Under the pieces are notes generated by a model, which saw only the letters and a list, made by a program, of their open reading frames with translations, had not been told where the DNA came from and did no database searches. A stretch of DNA of 33,469 nucleotides from contig JAHJQO010000022.1 in assembly GCA_018819305.1 (NCBI GenBank), forward strand, positions 1-33,469, read 5' to 3'. A program made the translations under genes and the position numbers. Below, piece by piece: positions 23,955-31,519 of this stretch; position 1 is the stretch's first letter, and the number at the start of each line of letters is the position of its first letter. The DNA is from Nanobdellota archaeon. GTDB taxonomy: Archaea > Nanobdellota > Nanobdellia > Woesearchaeales > SM23-78.

Positions 23955-24570
23955 ATGGCTTCAACATGGGTTATATTTGTTTTATTAGCAGCAGTTATTG
24001 CCAGTGCTGCAAGTATTGTACAGAAAAAAACCTTGCTTAGACAGCATGCTATGGAGTTCTCAACAATCCTGGCAATATTTGCGATGATAATCACAGTCCC
24101 TTTTTTCTTTATAGCTGATTTAAGCTTATTAACACCAATGGCAATATATCTTATTTATGGAGTCTCGTTTTGCGCATGTATTGCATACCTACTTGTTGCA
24201 AAAGCTCTGAGACATTCAGCTATTTCAGTTATCAGCCCGTTTTTGGTTTTTGGTCCTGTTTTCACAGGAATTCTAGCTGTCATATTCATTGGAGAAAGAA
24301 TAACATTGTTTCAAAGGAATAGGAAAAGGAATAAAAAACAATTGGAAATGGGTTTTTGTGGTTGCTGTATTAACTATAGGCTACAGACTGGCTCAGCAGT
24401 ATGCTATTTCTCTGCCAGGAGTGCTTATCACTCTTGTAATCCCAATAAAAAGGCTCTCAGCACTGTTCACAACAGTAATAGGTGGAGAACTGTTTCATGA
24501 AGAAAACATTTTACGAAAAAGCATTGCGTGCGCTGTAATGATTATTGGAGCTGTGCTAATAGTCCTCTAA
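23955..24570 (+). pseudogene. EamA/DMT-family transporter remnant with frameshift and internal deletion
   Basis: It starts well, with a ribosome binding site (GAGGTAA) and MASTWVIFVLLAAVIASAASIVQKK, and the first EamA half ends normally at VIFIGERITLF. The frame is then lost between about 24305 and 24330; the next frame reads IGKGIKNNWKWVFVVAVLTIGY and runs to FTTVIGGELFHEENILRKSIACA, the normal end of the second EamA half. Joined with a 1-nt correction it would be 204 residues, against about 280-300 usual for two EamA repeats, and the missing part is the start of repeat 2. A GGAATA direct repeat at the junction may mark the deletion. It is probably a non-functional remnant. Confidence 0.75.
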
Positions 24571-24618
24571 GTCAAAAGGATATAAAAATTTAAAAAGCAA
24601 AGAAGGTTTTGAAATAAA

Positions 24619-25623
24619 ATGATCTGTATAAAAGTGCCTGTAAAAGAAGCACAAAACATAAAAAAAGAATTATTAGAAAACGATCTGATAGATAAAGACT
24701 ACTTTCTAAAAAAAGACAAAGATTTTGTTTATTTTCCTGTTAAAAAAAGTTTTCCAAGCAAACATGATTTTGTTAGAAAGATACTGAAAAAGAAAAAAGA
24801 AAGAGCGGGATTAAAGACAACCCTTACAAAAAAACTCAAAAAAGAGGATTTAGAATTCCTGCGCAGGTCAATGGATGTAATAGGTGATATTGCAATTCTT
24901 GAGATACCTAGAGAACTTGAAAAAAAGAAAAAACTCATTGCACAAGAAGTTCTCAACGCAAACAAGTACATAAAAACTGTTCTAAAAAAAGGAAAGCACG
25001 AAGGCGTATTCAGAACTCAAAAGCTGGAACATCTTGCAGGAGAAAAAACAAAAGAAGCAATATATAAAGAAAACAATGTTCAGCTTAAGCTTGATGTTGA
25101 AAAAGTTTATTTCTCTCCAAGGCTAAGCAATGACAGAAAAAGAATAGCAAAGCTAATTAATAAAGGAGAAGAAATCCTTGTTATGTTCAGCGGCTGTGCC
25201 CCTTATGTATGTGTGATTGCAAAAAACACAAATGCAAAAAATGTGTGTGGAGTTGAGATTAATCCAACAGCTCATAATTATGCTCTTCAAAATGTCTTGT
25301 TAAACAAACTTAACAACACAGGTGTTTTCTTAGGTGATGTTAAAAGTGTTGTTCCTAAACTCGCCAAGAAATATGACCGAATATTGATGCCTTTGCCAAA
25401 AAACGCAACAGAATTTCTGGATGTTGCACTGAATGCAAGCAAAAAAGGAACCATCATTCATCTTTATGACTTTAAAAGAGAAGATGAATTAAAAGAAAGC
25501 ATTGAACAGATAAAGCAGGCATGTGCAAAGGCAAAAAAGAAATGTAAAATTCTTGATACTGTGAGATGCGGTCAGCACGCGCCAAGAACATTCAGGTATT
25601 GTATTGAATTTCAGATTTTATGA
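24619..25623 (+). CDS. trm5: tRNA (guanine37-N1)-methyltransferase Trm5
   Basis: 334 residues, class I SAM methyltransferase of the Trm5 type. The N-terminal part (about 1-100) precedes RRSMDVIGDIAILEIP, the D2-domain motif shared by all Trm5 proteins. KYFSPRLSNDRKRI follows (here written VYFSPRLSNDRKRIAKLI), then the SAM motif VMFSGCAPYVCVIAK, GVEINPTAH, and MPLPKNATEFLD in the place of the NLP catalytic motif. It makes m1G37, which prevents +1 frameshifting. The N-terminal region suggests the Trm5b form. The AT-rich GGATATAAAAATTTAAAA near 24579-24596 is the promoter. It is separate from the decayed transporter upstream. Confidence 0.92.
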   Translation: MICIKVPVKEAQNIKKELLENDLIDKDYFLKKDKDFVYFPVKKSFPSKHDFVRKILKKKKERAGLKTTLTKKLKKEDLEFLRRSMDVIGDIAILEIPRELEKKKKLIAQEVLNANKYIKTVLKKGKHEGVFRTQKLEHLAGEKTKEAIYKENNVQLKLDVEKVYFSPRLSNDRKRIAKLINKGEEILVMFSGCAPYVCVIAKNTNAKNVCGVEINPTAHNYALQNVLLNKLNNTGVFLGDVKSVVPKLAKKYDRILMPLPKNATEFLDVALNASKKGTIIHLYDFKREDELKESIEQIKQACAKAKKKCKILDTVRCGQHAPRTFRYCIEFQIL

Positions 25624-25630
25624 TAACACT

Positions 25631-26161
25631 TTAAGATAATTTCTTTTTATAGAAATCTGCAATTGCTAAAAAGCCTTTTGTACTGCAATCTTCTTCTTTA
25701 AAACCAAGTATTTTTGCATATTTAAAAATATCTTCTTCATTAGTTGCCTCTATTTCAAGAAACTCAGGTATAAAATCATAAGCATCCAGATATTTATCAA
25801 ATTCAATCTTAACAGTTCCTAATTTATAGCTGATTCTTCTTTTTTTGAATTCCAGCCATTGAGGAAAACCTAATTTCTCCAAAATAGTTTTTGTTGTTTC
25901 AAAGCTTGAGACTTCTACTTCGTGTTCCTTGCGTATTTTTACTTTTTCATCACTTATACGTTCTTTAAAGTTTAATATGATTTTTTCCCCTTCTGTTCTC
26001 AACCTAAGAAGACCTTTACTTTTTCTAATGGACATATCTGGAAAATCAAAATACGATGCGCTTAATTCCCCATCAAAAACCTTTTCTGCACCTAATTCAA
26101 TTAGCTTTTTTTTTACTTCAGCTCTATTAACATCTAGAATTTTAACTTCGATTTCTTCCAT
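25631..26161 (-). CDS. CYTH-domain protein (class IV adenylate cyclase/thiamine-triphosphatase-like)
   Basis: A CYTH phosphohydrolase-fold protein of 176 residues. It shows the signature ExExK (EEIEVKIL) at the N-terminus, then SIRKSKGLLRLRTEGEKIILNFKE, EHEVEV, and KKRRISYKLGTVKIEFDKYLDAYDFIPEFLEIEA, all strands of the triphosphate tunnel with alternating basic and acidic residues. Archaeal CyaB-like members bind triphosphates; activity may be cyclase, triphosphatase or neither. The frame is open to ATGs at 26194 and 26176, but I choose 26161, since the family starts with this motif and the upstream ATG lies inside the structured element at 26182-26256. No clear ribosome binding site is seen. 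Confidence 0.85.
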   Translation of the reverse strand: MEEIEVKILDVNRAEVKKKLIELGAEKVFDGELSASYFDFPDMSIRKSKGLLRLRTEGEKIILNFKERISDEKVKIRKEHEVEVSSFETTKTILEKLGFPQWLEFKKRRISYKLGTVKIEFDKYLDAYDFIPEFLEIEATNEEDIFKYAKILGFKEEDCSTKGFLAIADFYKKKLS

Positions 26162-26181
26162 CTTAACATGCAGCATAATTA

Positions 26182-26256
26182 TTGGTGCGCTCATTAGTTA
26201 CTTCCGTCTATCATAGCTTTCGCTCCATGGGTGTTCACGAAATCATTGCGCACCAA
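26182..26256 (-). ncRNA. Candidate structured RNA closed by a 9-bp stem (about 75 nt)
   Basis: On the minus strand the segment begins TTGGTGCGC (26256-26248) and ends GCGCACCAA (26190-26182), a perfect 9-bp pairing. Inside it CAU-GG-AGC-GAAA-GCU-AUG can form a hairpin with a GNRA tetraloop. It is about 48% G+C in a strongly AT-rich genome. A TATA box (26277-26284) lies about 25 bp upstream of its 5' end, so transcription should start at the stem. It could be an independent RNA or a 5' leader element of the CYTH gene. It does not fold as a tRNA and matches no family I recognise. Confidence 0.4.
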
Positions 26257-26276
26257 GGAAGAATAAGTTCATGTTG

Positions 26277-26284
26277 TTTATAAA
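26277..26284 (-). promoter_or_regulatory. TATA box upstream of the structured element / CYTH gene
   Basis: TTTATAAA on the minus strand, in the gap between the PAN stop and the structured element. Predicted transcription start about 26254-26257. Confidence 0.5.
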
Positions 26285-26325
26285 GTTTTATAAGAAAATT
26301 ACATAATAAAATTGCAGAAAAAAGT

Positions 26326-27462
26326 TCACCCAAACATTGCTGAAAACCCATCTTCAGAAACTTCTTCTTTGTTAACTTTATCAATTGCACATAAGAAATC
26401 ATGATGAACAACTTTTGTTCTCTTGCTTCTGATTGCAAAATAGCCTGCTTCAGTACAGACTGCTTTGACTTCTGCTCCTGAGAATCCTTTCATTTTTTTG
26501 AGAAGAGCATCTTTCTTGATTTTCCTATCCAGAGTCATATTCTTGGAATGAATCTTGAATATTTCTTTTAATCCTTGCTCATTGGGAACAGGAACTTCTA
26601 TTAATCTGTCAAGCCTGCCAGGCCTGATAACAGCAGGATCAAGAATATCCATTCTGTTTGTGCATCCAATGATTTTCACATTAGACAGTGGCTTAAACCC
26701 ATCTATTTCAGCTAAAAACTGCATAAAGGTTCTTTGCACTTCTCTTTCTCCGCTAGTTCCCACATCAACTCTTCTGGCTGCCAGGGCATCAATTTCATCA
26801 ATAAATACAATGCTGGGTGCTTTTTGCCTTGCCAGTTCAAATATTTCTTTGACAAGCTTGGCTCCTTCGCCAATAAACTTCTGAACAAGTTCAGAACCAA
26901 CAATTTCAATGAATGTGCTTTTCGTGGAACTGGCCACTGCTTTTGCAAGCAGGGTTTTGCCAGTCCCAGGAGGACCATGAAGCAGAATTCCTTTAGGAGG
27001 CTGAATGCCAACTTTTTCAAAAAGCTCAGGACTTTTCAAAGGAAGCTCGATAACTTCTTTTATTTCCCTCATTTGCTCTTCCAACCCGCCAATCTCAGAC
27101 CACTTGAGATTTGGTTTTTCAATTATTACAAATCTTTCAACATTAAAATGCTTTGAAGAAACAATTTTTTTAACAACAGTAAGGTTTCTTTGTTCCACTA
27201 AAACACTTTCACCTGGAATCAAAGAAGTTATATTTCCTGACATCTGAACCATGAATTTATTTCCATTAGGCAAAGAAATAAGTGCACCACCATCCATAAC
27301 ATCAAGGACCTCTGCCAGCATCAAAGCAGGACTTCTGTAACGCTCAACCTCTTCTCTTAACTGAGAAAGAGTCTCTTTTAAAAGCCTGTTTTCTTCTTCA
27401 GTTTCATTAGAAGAACTTGTATAAGAAAAAAAAGAACGCTTCAACTCGTTTCGACTCACCAT
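26326..27462 (-). CDS. pan: Proteasome-activating nucleotidase (PAN)
   Basis: A AAA+ unfoldase of 378 residues that forms a hexamer and feeds proteins to the 20S proteasome. Order: an N-terminal coiled coil (about 18-43), an OB domain (about 48-100), the AAA domain with Walker A GPPGTGKT (163-170), Walker B VFIDEID (219-225), the pore loop KFIGEG (195-200, Tyr usual in the aromatic position), and arginine fingers in PAVIRPGRLDR (276-286). The C-terminus is AMFG, not the usual HbYX ending (for example LYR): hydrophobic-Phe-X instead of hydrophobic-Tyr-X. The N-terminal part is slightly shorter than in euryarchaeal PAN. A TATA box 27 bp upstream indicates a leaderless mRNA. Confidence 0.95.
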   Translation of the reverse strand: MVSRNELKRSFFSYTSSSNETEEENRLLKETLSQLREEVERYRSPALMLAEVLDVMDGGALISLPNGNKFMVQMSGNITSLIPGESVLVEQRNLTVVKKIVSSKHFNVERFVIIEKPNLKWSEIGGLEEQMREIKEVIELPLKSPELFEKVGIQPPKGILLHGPPGTGKTLLAKAVASSTKSTFIEIVGSELVQKFIGEGAKLVKEIFELARQKAPSIVFIDEIDALAARRVDVGTSGEREVQRTFMQFLAEIDGFKPLSNVKIIGCTNRMDILDPAVIRPGRLDRLIEVPVPNEQGLKEIFKIHSKNMTLDRKIKKDALLKKMKGFSGAEVKAVCTEAGYFAIRSKRTKVVHHDFLCAIDKVNKEEVSEDGFSAMFG

Positions 27463-27484
27463 GATAAATTCGAAATCAAGTTTT

Positions 27485-27494
27485 GTTTATAAAC
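27485..27494 (-). promoter_or_regulatory. TATA box of pan (GTTTATAAAC)
   Basis: A perfect palindromic TATA element centred about 27 bp from the PAN start on the minus strand. Being symmetric, it could in principle also direct a plus-strand transcript. Confidence 0.55.
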
Positions 27495-27510
27495 CTTACT
27501 ATTGAAAATC

Positions 27511-27537
27511 TCGACGACAAAAATGAAATTTCGACGA
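27511..27537. promoter_or_regulatory. Direct repeat TCGACGA, 20-bp period, between divergent promoters
   Basis: TCGACGA occurs at 27511-27517 and again at 27531-27537, exactly 20 bp apart (two helical turns, same DNA face). It sits between the pan TATA and the TATA of the divergent MgtC/DUF4010 gene. CG-containing 7-mers are rare in this AT-rich DNA. A cooperative regulator site is likely; the regulator is unknown. Confidence 0.45.
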
Positions 27538-27574
27538 GAGAAAAAAATTAAAATTAAATAAAAAATTGAAAAAA

Positions 27575-27585
27575 TTTTTATATAA
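27575..27585 (+). promoter_or_regulatory. TATA box TTTTTATATAA
   Basis: Centred about 25 bp before the ATG at 27606, so the MgtC/DUF4010 mRNA should be leaderless. Confidence 0.55.
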
Positions 27586-27605
27586 CTTAAAACATATGAT
27601 AAGAA

Positions 27606-28868
27606 ATGTTGGAACTTACACTAAATATATTTATTAACTTTCTTGTCGCCATAGTTCTTGGAGTTTTAGTAGGGTTAGAAAGGGAATTTTCATCATCCAA
27701 ATCAAAAAAAGAAGGTTTTGCAGGAATACGTACTTTCACAATCGTTGCGATACTAGGTGCATTGATTGGATTTTTAACATTAACATATTCTTTTTGGATA
27801 TTGATTGCTGGTCTTGTATGTTTTGCTATTTTCACAATTGTATTTTATCTGGCTGAAACCAAAGCCACAAAAAACGTTGGTGCAACAACAGAACTGGCTG
27901 CTTTTGCTGTTTTTATTATTGGAGTTCTTGCCATGATAGATCAAGTCAGACTTGCTATAATAAGTGGAATTATCTTAACTTTGTTTCTTTCGCTAAAAGA
28001 TCCTTTGCATCATCTTGCCAAAAAAATTAACAAAGAAGATATTTATTCAACATTAAAATTTGCAATCATTGCTTTTGTTATTCTTCCTTTTCTTCCAAAT
28101 CAAGCATTTGGACCTTTTGATGTTTTTAATCCGTACAAAATATGGCTTGTTGTTGTATTAATTTCAGGCATTAGTTTTGTCGGGTACATTGCTATGAAAG
28201 CAGTAGGAGCAAAAAAGGGAATGGGACTCACAGGATTTCTTGGAGGTTTTGTTTCAAGCACAGCTGTAAGTATGAGTATGTCACAAAATTCCAAAACAAT
28301 ACCTAAAATTGTCAATCCTTTTGTTTTTGCAATGGTTATTGCATCTTCCACTATGTTTTTTAGGGTGCTCGTAGTGGTCGGGATTTTAAATAAGACACTG
28401 CTTCCTAAACTTTTGATTCCATTAATTACCATGGGTGCAGTCGGAGTCATAGCAGCTATTATCGTATGGACAAAAAAAGAAAAAACACCCACTGACACAA
28501 AGAAAGTTAATATAAACAGCCCTTTTACTTTAAAACCTGCTTTGAAATTTGCAATCTTCTTTGTAATTATTCTATTTATCTCAAAAATAGGCTTTATGTA
28601 TTTAGGCTCCAAAGGTATGTATTTAACTGCACTTTTATCTGGATTAGCTGATGTTGACGCCCTTACTGTCAGTGTTGCCCAGCTTACAGGCGGAGGCGGT
28701 CTGGCAGTAAATGTTGGAGTAATTGCCATTGTCATAGCCACAATTACAAATACAGTAGTTAAAGCAGGGATAGCTAATATTTTCGGAGGAAAAGAGTTTA
28801 GAAAAAAAATTAACTTTATTTTTGGTGCAATTATTCTGGCTGGCCTAATTTCACTATTCTTTATCTAA
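27606..28868 (+). CDS. MgtC/SapB-DUF4010 membrane protein
   Basis: 420 residues with about 12 membrane helices. The N-terminal MgtC-like domain has ALGVLVGLERE-type sequence (VLGVLVGLEREF) and AGIRTFTIVAILGALIGFL. The DUF4010 half shows GLTGFLGGFVSSTAVSMSMS and the characteristic LSGLADVDALTVSVAQL followed by GGG. Such fused proteins are widespread inner-membrane proteins of unsettled function, linked to Mg2+ homeostasis or to transport of metals or anions. It is divergent from pan, with a possible shared regulator site between the two promoters. Confidence 0.88.
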   Translation: MLELTLNIFINFLVAIVLGVLVGLEREFSSSKSKKEGFAGIRTFTIVAILGALIGFLTLTYSFWILIAGLVCFAIFTIVFYLAETKATKNVGATTELAAFAVFIIGVLAMIDQVRLAIISGIILTLFLSLKDPLHHLAKKINKEDIYSTLKFAIIAFVILPFLPNQAFGPFDVFNPYKIWLVVVLISGISFVGYIAMKAVGAKKGMGLTGFLGGFVSSTAVSMSMSQNSKTIPKIVNPFVFAMVIASSTMFFRVLVVVGILNKTLLPKLLIPLITMGAVGVIAAIIVWTKKEKTPTDTKKVNINSPFTLKPALKFAIFFVIILFISKIGFMYLGSKGMYLTALLSGLADVDALTVSVAQLTGGGGLAVNVGVIAIVIATITNTVVKAGIANIFGGKEFRKKINFIFGAIILAGLISLFFI

Positions 28869-28907
28869 AACACATGAATATAATTAATATATGAAATATA
28901 CAGAACT

Positions 28908-30659
28908 TTATACAATGAGCTTTCCTTTTTTCATTGCCCAGAATTTCTTATTACCTTTTACTCCATAAATGTCAAGTTTTTGTTCTTTGGCATTGATAAC
29001 AATGTCATAATGATACAAACCCGAGCGGTCTTCTTCAAAACCAGAGCCAAGAGCAATGTGAATCATGCCTGCAATCTTCTCATTGATGATTAAATAATTG
29101 CAAAGTTTGGCTTTTGGATTGGTATTAATTGCGAATTCACCAATTTTATTGAAGTTATCTTTTTTTAATTTAATAATATCTTTAGGCAATGACTTGTTTT
29201 TTTCCTGCATCTTTAAAATCTTCATTGACTCTTTCTTTTTTTCATTAATTTTGTCAACAACTTTTTTTGGACCTTTAACAATCTTGTAACCTTGTTCATT
29301 GCATTTTATAACCAAAGGATTTTTTGAGCTCAGAGCATAGCTTTTGTCAATACTTATAACAACATCACCATAAAACATTCCTTTAATATATTCTGGTGTA
29401 ACAAACATTTCTCCGCCAGGAATATTGCCAAAAGTTCCTGCTTTAATTCCTTTTTTCAATGACAAAGGATCTAGCTTTTCCCTTACATCAACATCAGAAT
29501 TCATAGCAATTCTTCTTTTTCCTTTTTTTCCAATCAGATGAACTTCAAAATTACTTTTGCTTGATTCAACAATAAACTTATCAGACATGTTAGCTATTTT
29601 AGCCAGAGCATCGTTTTTTCTTTTCATCTCAAACCAGTCAATATGACAGGTGTCAATGAATATATTAATAGGAACTGTGTCTGTAAAAGCCACCCTTCCA
29701 ACTGGCGCTCTGCTGTCAATTTTTGTCTGAGGCGCCCATGGAAGCTGAAAAACAATGCCTCCTGCAGACGACCATCTTGATTTTTTATTTGGAGTTGGAT
29801 AGCCAATTGATTCTCCAAACACATGCTTGCCTGGCTCGCCCTCACCTTTAGCAAAAAAAGTAACATTAGCCGGTTCAAATCTTTCAAGTTTTAACAATTT
29901 TGATAATATTTTGTATTTCTTAAACCATGGTTCATCAATGTTTTTTTCAAGTTCACACCCAAGAATTGTAGAAGCAAGCTCGCTTGTTCTTTCAGAATCT
30001 TCAAGCTGGGTTTTACGGCTTGAATAAGTGCTCATTGATTTCTCATTTGCATGGCAAGAAACAAACATTGTCCTTGCAATTGCATAAGAATCAAAATAAT
30101 CCTCTAAAGGATATTGCATATCGCTGGCTTTCATAATTAAATCAAAGCCCATGCCGACTTTTTCATCTTTTTTCAGATTATAAACCTGGTCCCAGATAAT
30201 CTCTCCTGTTTCCAAAAGCTTATCCCATTTGTATTTCTTAAACCATTGCGGCTTAAAATCCATTCTAAAGCCCTGGTTTGTAAAGAATTCATTATTATTA
30301 GCATGAACAAACACTTCAGGTCTTTTGAAAAGCTTTCTGAACTTTCCTTTGGCCTTCTTGTCAACAGACTTGATAAAATCATCAAGAGCCTTTGTATAGT
30401 TGTTCTTTACTCCTTTTTCAAGGTCATCAAAAACATTCCATATATCAACTAATGCATTGAGTGCCTTCGAAGTCTTTTGAATAACTCGTACACCCATGTC
30501 GCATCCAAGATTATGAGCAGCCCTGCTAAGAGGAGCAATTGAAAAAAAAGCTTTTTCATTATTTGTATCAAGAACAACAAAAATGTTTTTCTTTTTGAAT
30601 TTCTTCAAGTGCTTCTCATAATACTTGACAGCACTGTCAAAAGCCTTAAGGTCATACTT
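28908..30659 (-). CDS. Peptidase family M29-like aminopeptidase with N-terminal extension
   Basis: 583 residues. The C-terminal half has the M29 (thermophilic aminopeptidase, AmpS/AmpT) pattern: GNIPGGEMFVTPE with a metal-binding Glu, GEFAINTNPKAKL with a second Glu, INEKIAGMIHIALGSGF with a His, and LYHYDIV with the His-x-Asp pair. The catalytic Tyr expected seven residues after the first His is Phe (GSGF). M29 enzymes are dinuclear-metal exopeptidases of about 410 residues; this protein carries about 170 more, mostly N-terminal. It is a divergent member; activity is uncertain. The frame is open to a TTG at 30677, but ATG 30659 has an AT-rich TATA-like CTTTATTAA 25-30 bp upstream. Confidence 0.75.
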   Translation of the reverse strand, partial: KYDLKAFDSAVKYYEKHLKKFKKKNIFVVLDTNNEKAFFSIAPLSRAAHNLGCDMGVRVIQKTSKALNALVDIWNVFDDLEKGVKNNYTKALDDFIKSVDKKAKGKFRKLFKRPEVFVHANNNEFFTNQGFRMDFKPQWFKKYKWDKLLETGEIIWDQVYNLKKDEKVGMGFDLIMKASDMQYPLEDYFDSYAIARTMFVSCHANEKSMSTYSSRKTQLEDSERTSELASTILGCELEKNIDEPWFKKYKILSKLLKLERFEPANVTFFAKGEGEPGKHVFGESIGYPTPNKKSRWSSAGGIVFQLPWAPQTKIDSRAPVGRVAFTDTVPINIFIDTCHIDWFEMKRKNDALAKIANMSDKFIVESSKSNFEVHLIGKKGKRRIAMNSDVDVREKLDPLSLKKGIKAGTFGNIPGGEMFVTPEYIKGMFYGDVVISIDKSYALSSKNPLVIKCNEQGYKIVKGPKKVVDKINEKKKESMKILKMQEKNKSLPKDIIKLKKDNFNKIGEFAINTNPKAKLCNYLIINEKIAGMIHIALGSGFEEDRSGLYHYDIVINAKEQKLDIYGVKGNKKFWAMKKGKLIV

Positions 30660-30716
30660 CATAACAAGAAAATACAAGAAAGAGATTAATAAAGGTTGTG
30701 GTTTTCAATAAAAAAA

Positions 30717-31418
30717 TTATAATTTATTCCACAGAACATCAAAATCTTTTTTATATCCCTCAAAAATTTCTTTGTTTTCTATCTTTATCAGAAATGGCTT
30801 GTCTTTTAATACTTGAATAACAACTTTATTTTCAAAAATAAAGGTAGTTGCATAGTTCTCTGCATGTTTTGGCAGATACTTAAAAATAGTACCCTTAAAC
30901 TTGACCAAGTGTGTTTTTTTCATAGATAAATTGGCAATGACTCTTGGTATTCCGTGTTTCTCCATATCTTTTACAATGTGCCCTGCACTCCATTTCAAAT
31001 GTTCAAATATCAAACCAGTAGCATTTAAGACTCTCAAATCCTTTGCTTTCCTTATTTCATCAAAAACAACTTTCATACCTTCTAATCCTTCATATATCTC
31101 CACATTCTTAAAAGAAGAAGAAAGAGGCCTGATTTTATTTATTTCAGAAACAAGTTCGTCAGCCAGTTCTGCTTTTTCTTTTATTGAAACTTTAAGAGCT
31201 TCAGGCTTTGATATCAGATAAAACCTTTTTCCTTGCTTTTTCACATAAGAAACAAGGCCTTTTTCAACCAGCTGTTGAAGAACATTGTATGTTACTGTCC
31301 TATTTGAAGATGTTTGTTTTGCTAAGTTATTCGCTGTAGTTTCACCTAGTTTAACAAGAGCAAGATAAATATGAGATTCTTTTTCTGATAATCCCAGTCT
31401 CTGGAGTTTTTCAAGCAT
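30717..31418 (-). CDS. TrmB-family transcriptional regulator, second copy
   Basis: 233 residues. N-terminal winged helix (LGLSEKESHIYLALVKLGETTANNLAKQTSSNRTVTYNVLQQL), a short coiled coil (about 78-95), then the effector-like region (VEIYEGLEGMKVVFDEI), the same plan as the regulator at 7734-8453 but only distantly similar. It lies 57 bp upstream of the M29-like gene on the same strand and may control it, or the divergent gene at 31520. A minus-strand TATA-like TTTAAATAAAA at about 31439-31449 is about 27 bp before the start, indicating a leaderless transcript. Confidence 0.85.
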   Translation of the reverse strand: MLEKLQRLGLSEKESHIYLALVKLGETTANNLAKQTSSNRTVTYNVLQQLVEKGLVSYVKKQGKRFYLISKPEALKVSIKEKAELADELVSEINKIRPLSSSFKNVEIYEGLEGMKVVFDEIRKAKDLRVLNATGLIFEHLKWSAGHIVKDMEKHGIPRVIANLSMKKTHLVKFKGTIFKYLPKHAENYATTFIFENKVVIQVLKDKPFLIKIENKEIFEGYKKDFDVLWNKL

Positions 31419-31460
31419 AAGCCTTTGTAAGTTAGTTTTATTTAAATAGTTGTCGTAAAA

Positions 31461-31510
31461 TGTGACAGCTTAGATTTATATATGGGGGTAGAATTACATT
31501 TAATGTCACA
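31461..31510. promoter_or_regulatory. TGTGAC...GTCACA inverted repeat flanking a TATA box
   Basis: TGTGAC (31461-31466) and GTCACA (31505-31510) flank the plus-strand TATA box TTTATATA (31475-31482). The right arm falls at the expected transcription start of the gene at 31520. The arms are 38 bp apart. Binding by the adjacent TrmB-type regulator would block the promoter; this is inference. Confidence 0.35.
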
Positions 31511-31519
31511 GGTAGAAAA

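Noticed and set aside
26182-26256. tRNA gene or C/D box sRNA in the 9-bp inverted repeat
   Set aside because: The length and a 7-bp acceptor-like stem look tRNA-like, but neither strand has a T-arm (GGTTC...), D-loop GG or anticodon stem. Box C and C' would read ATGATTT and ATGATAG and no CTGA box D exists.
26235-26438. Open frame of 67 codons on the minus strand spanning the end of pan and the intergenic region
   Set aside because: Overlaps PAN out of frame and has no sensible composition or start signals.
28100-28741. Minus-strand open frame of 213 codons
   Set aside because: Antisense shadow of the MgtC/DUF4010 gene; Thr/Ile/Pro-rich composition without motifs, ribosome binding site or promoter.
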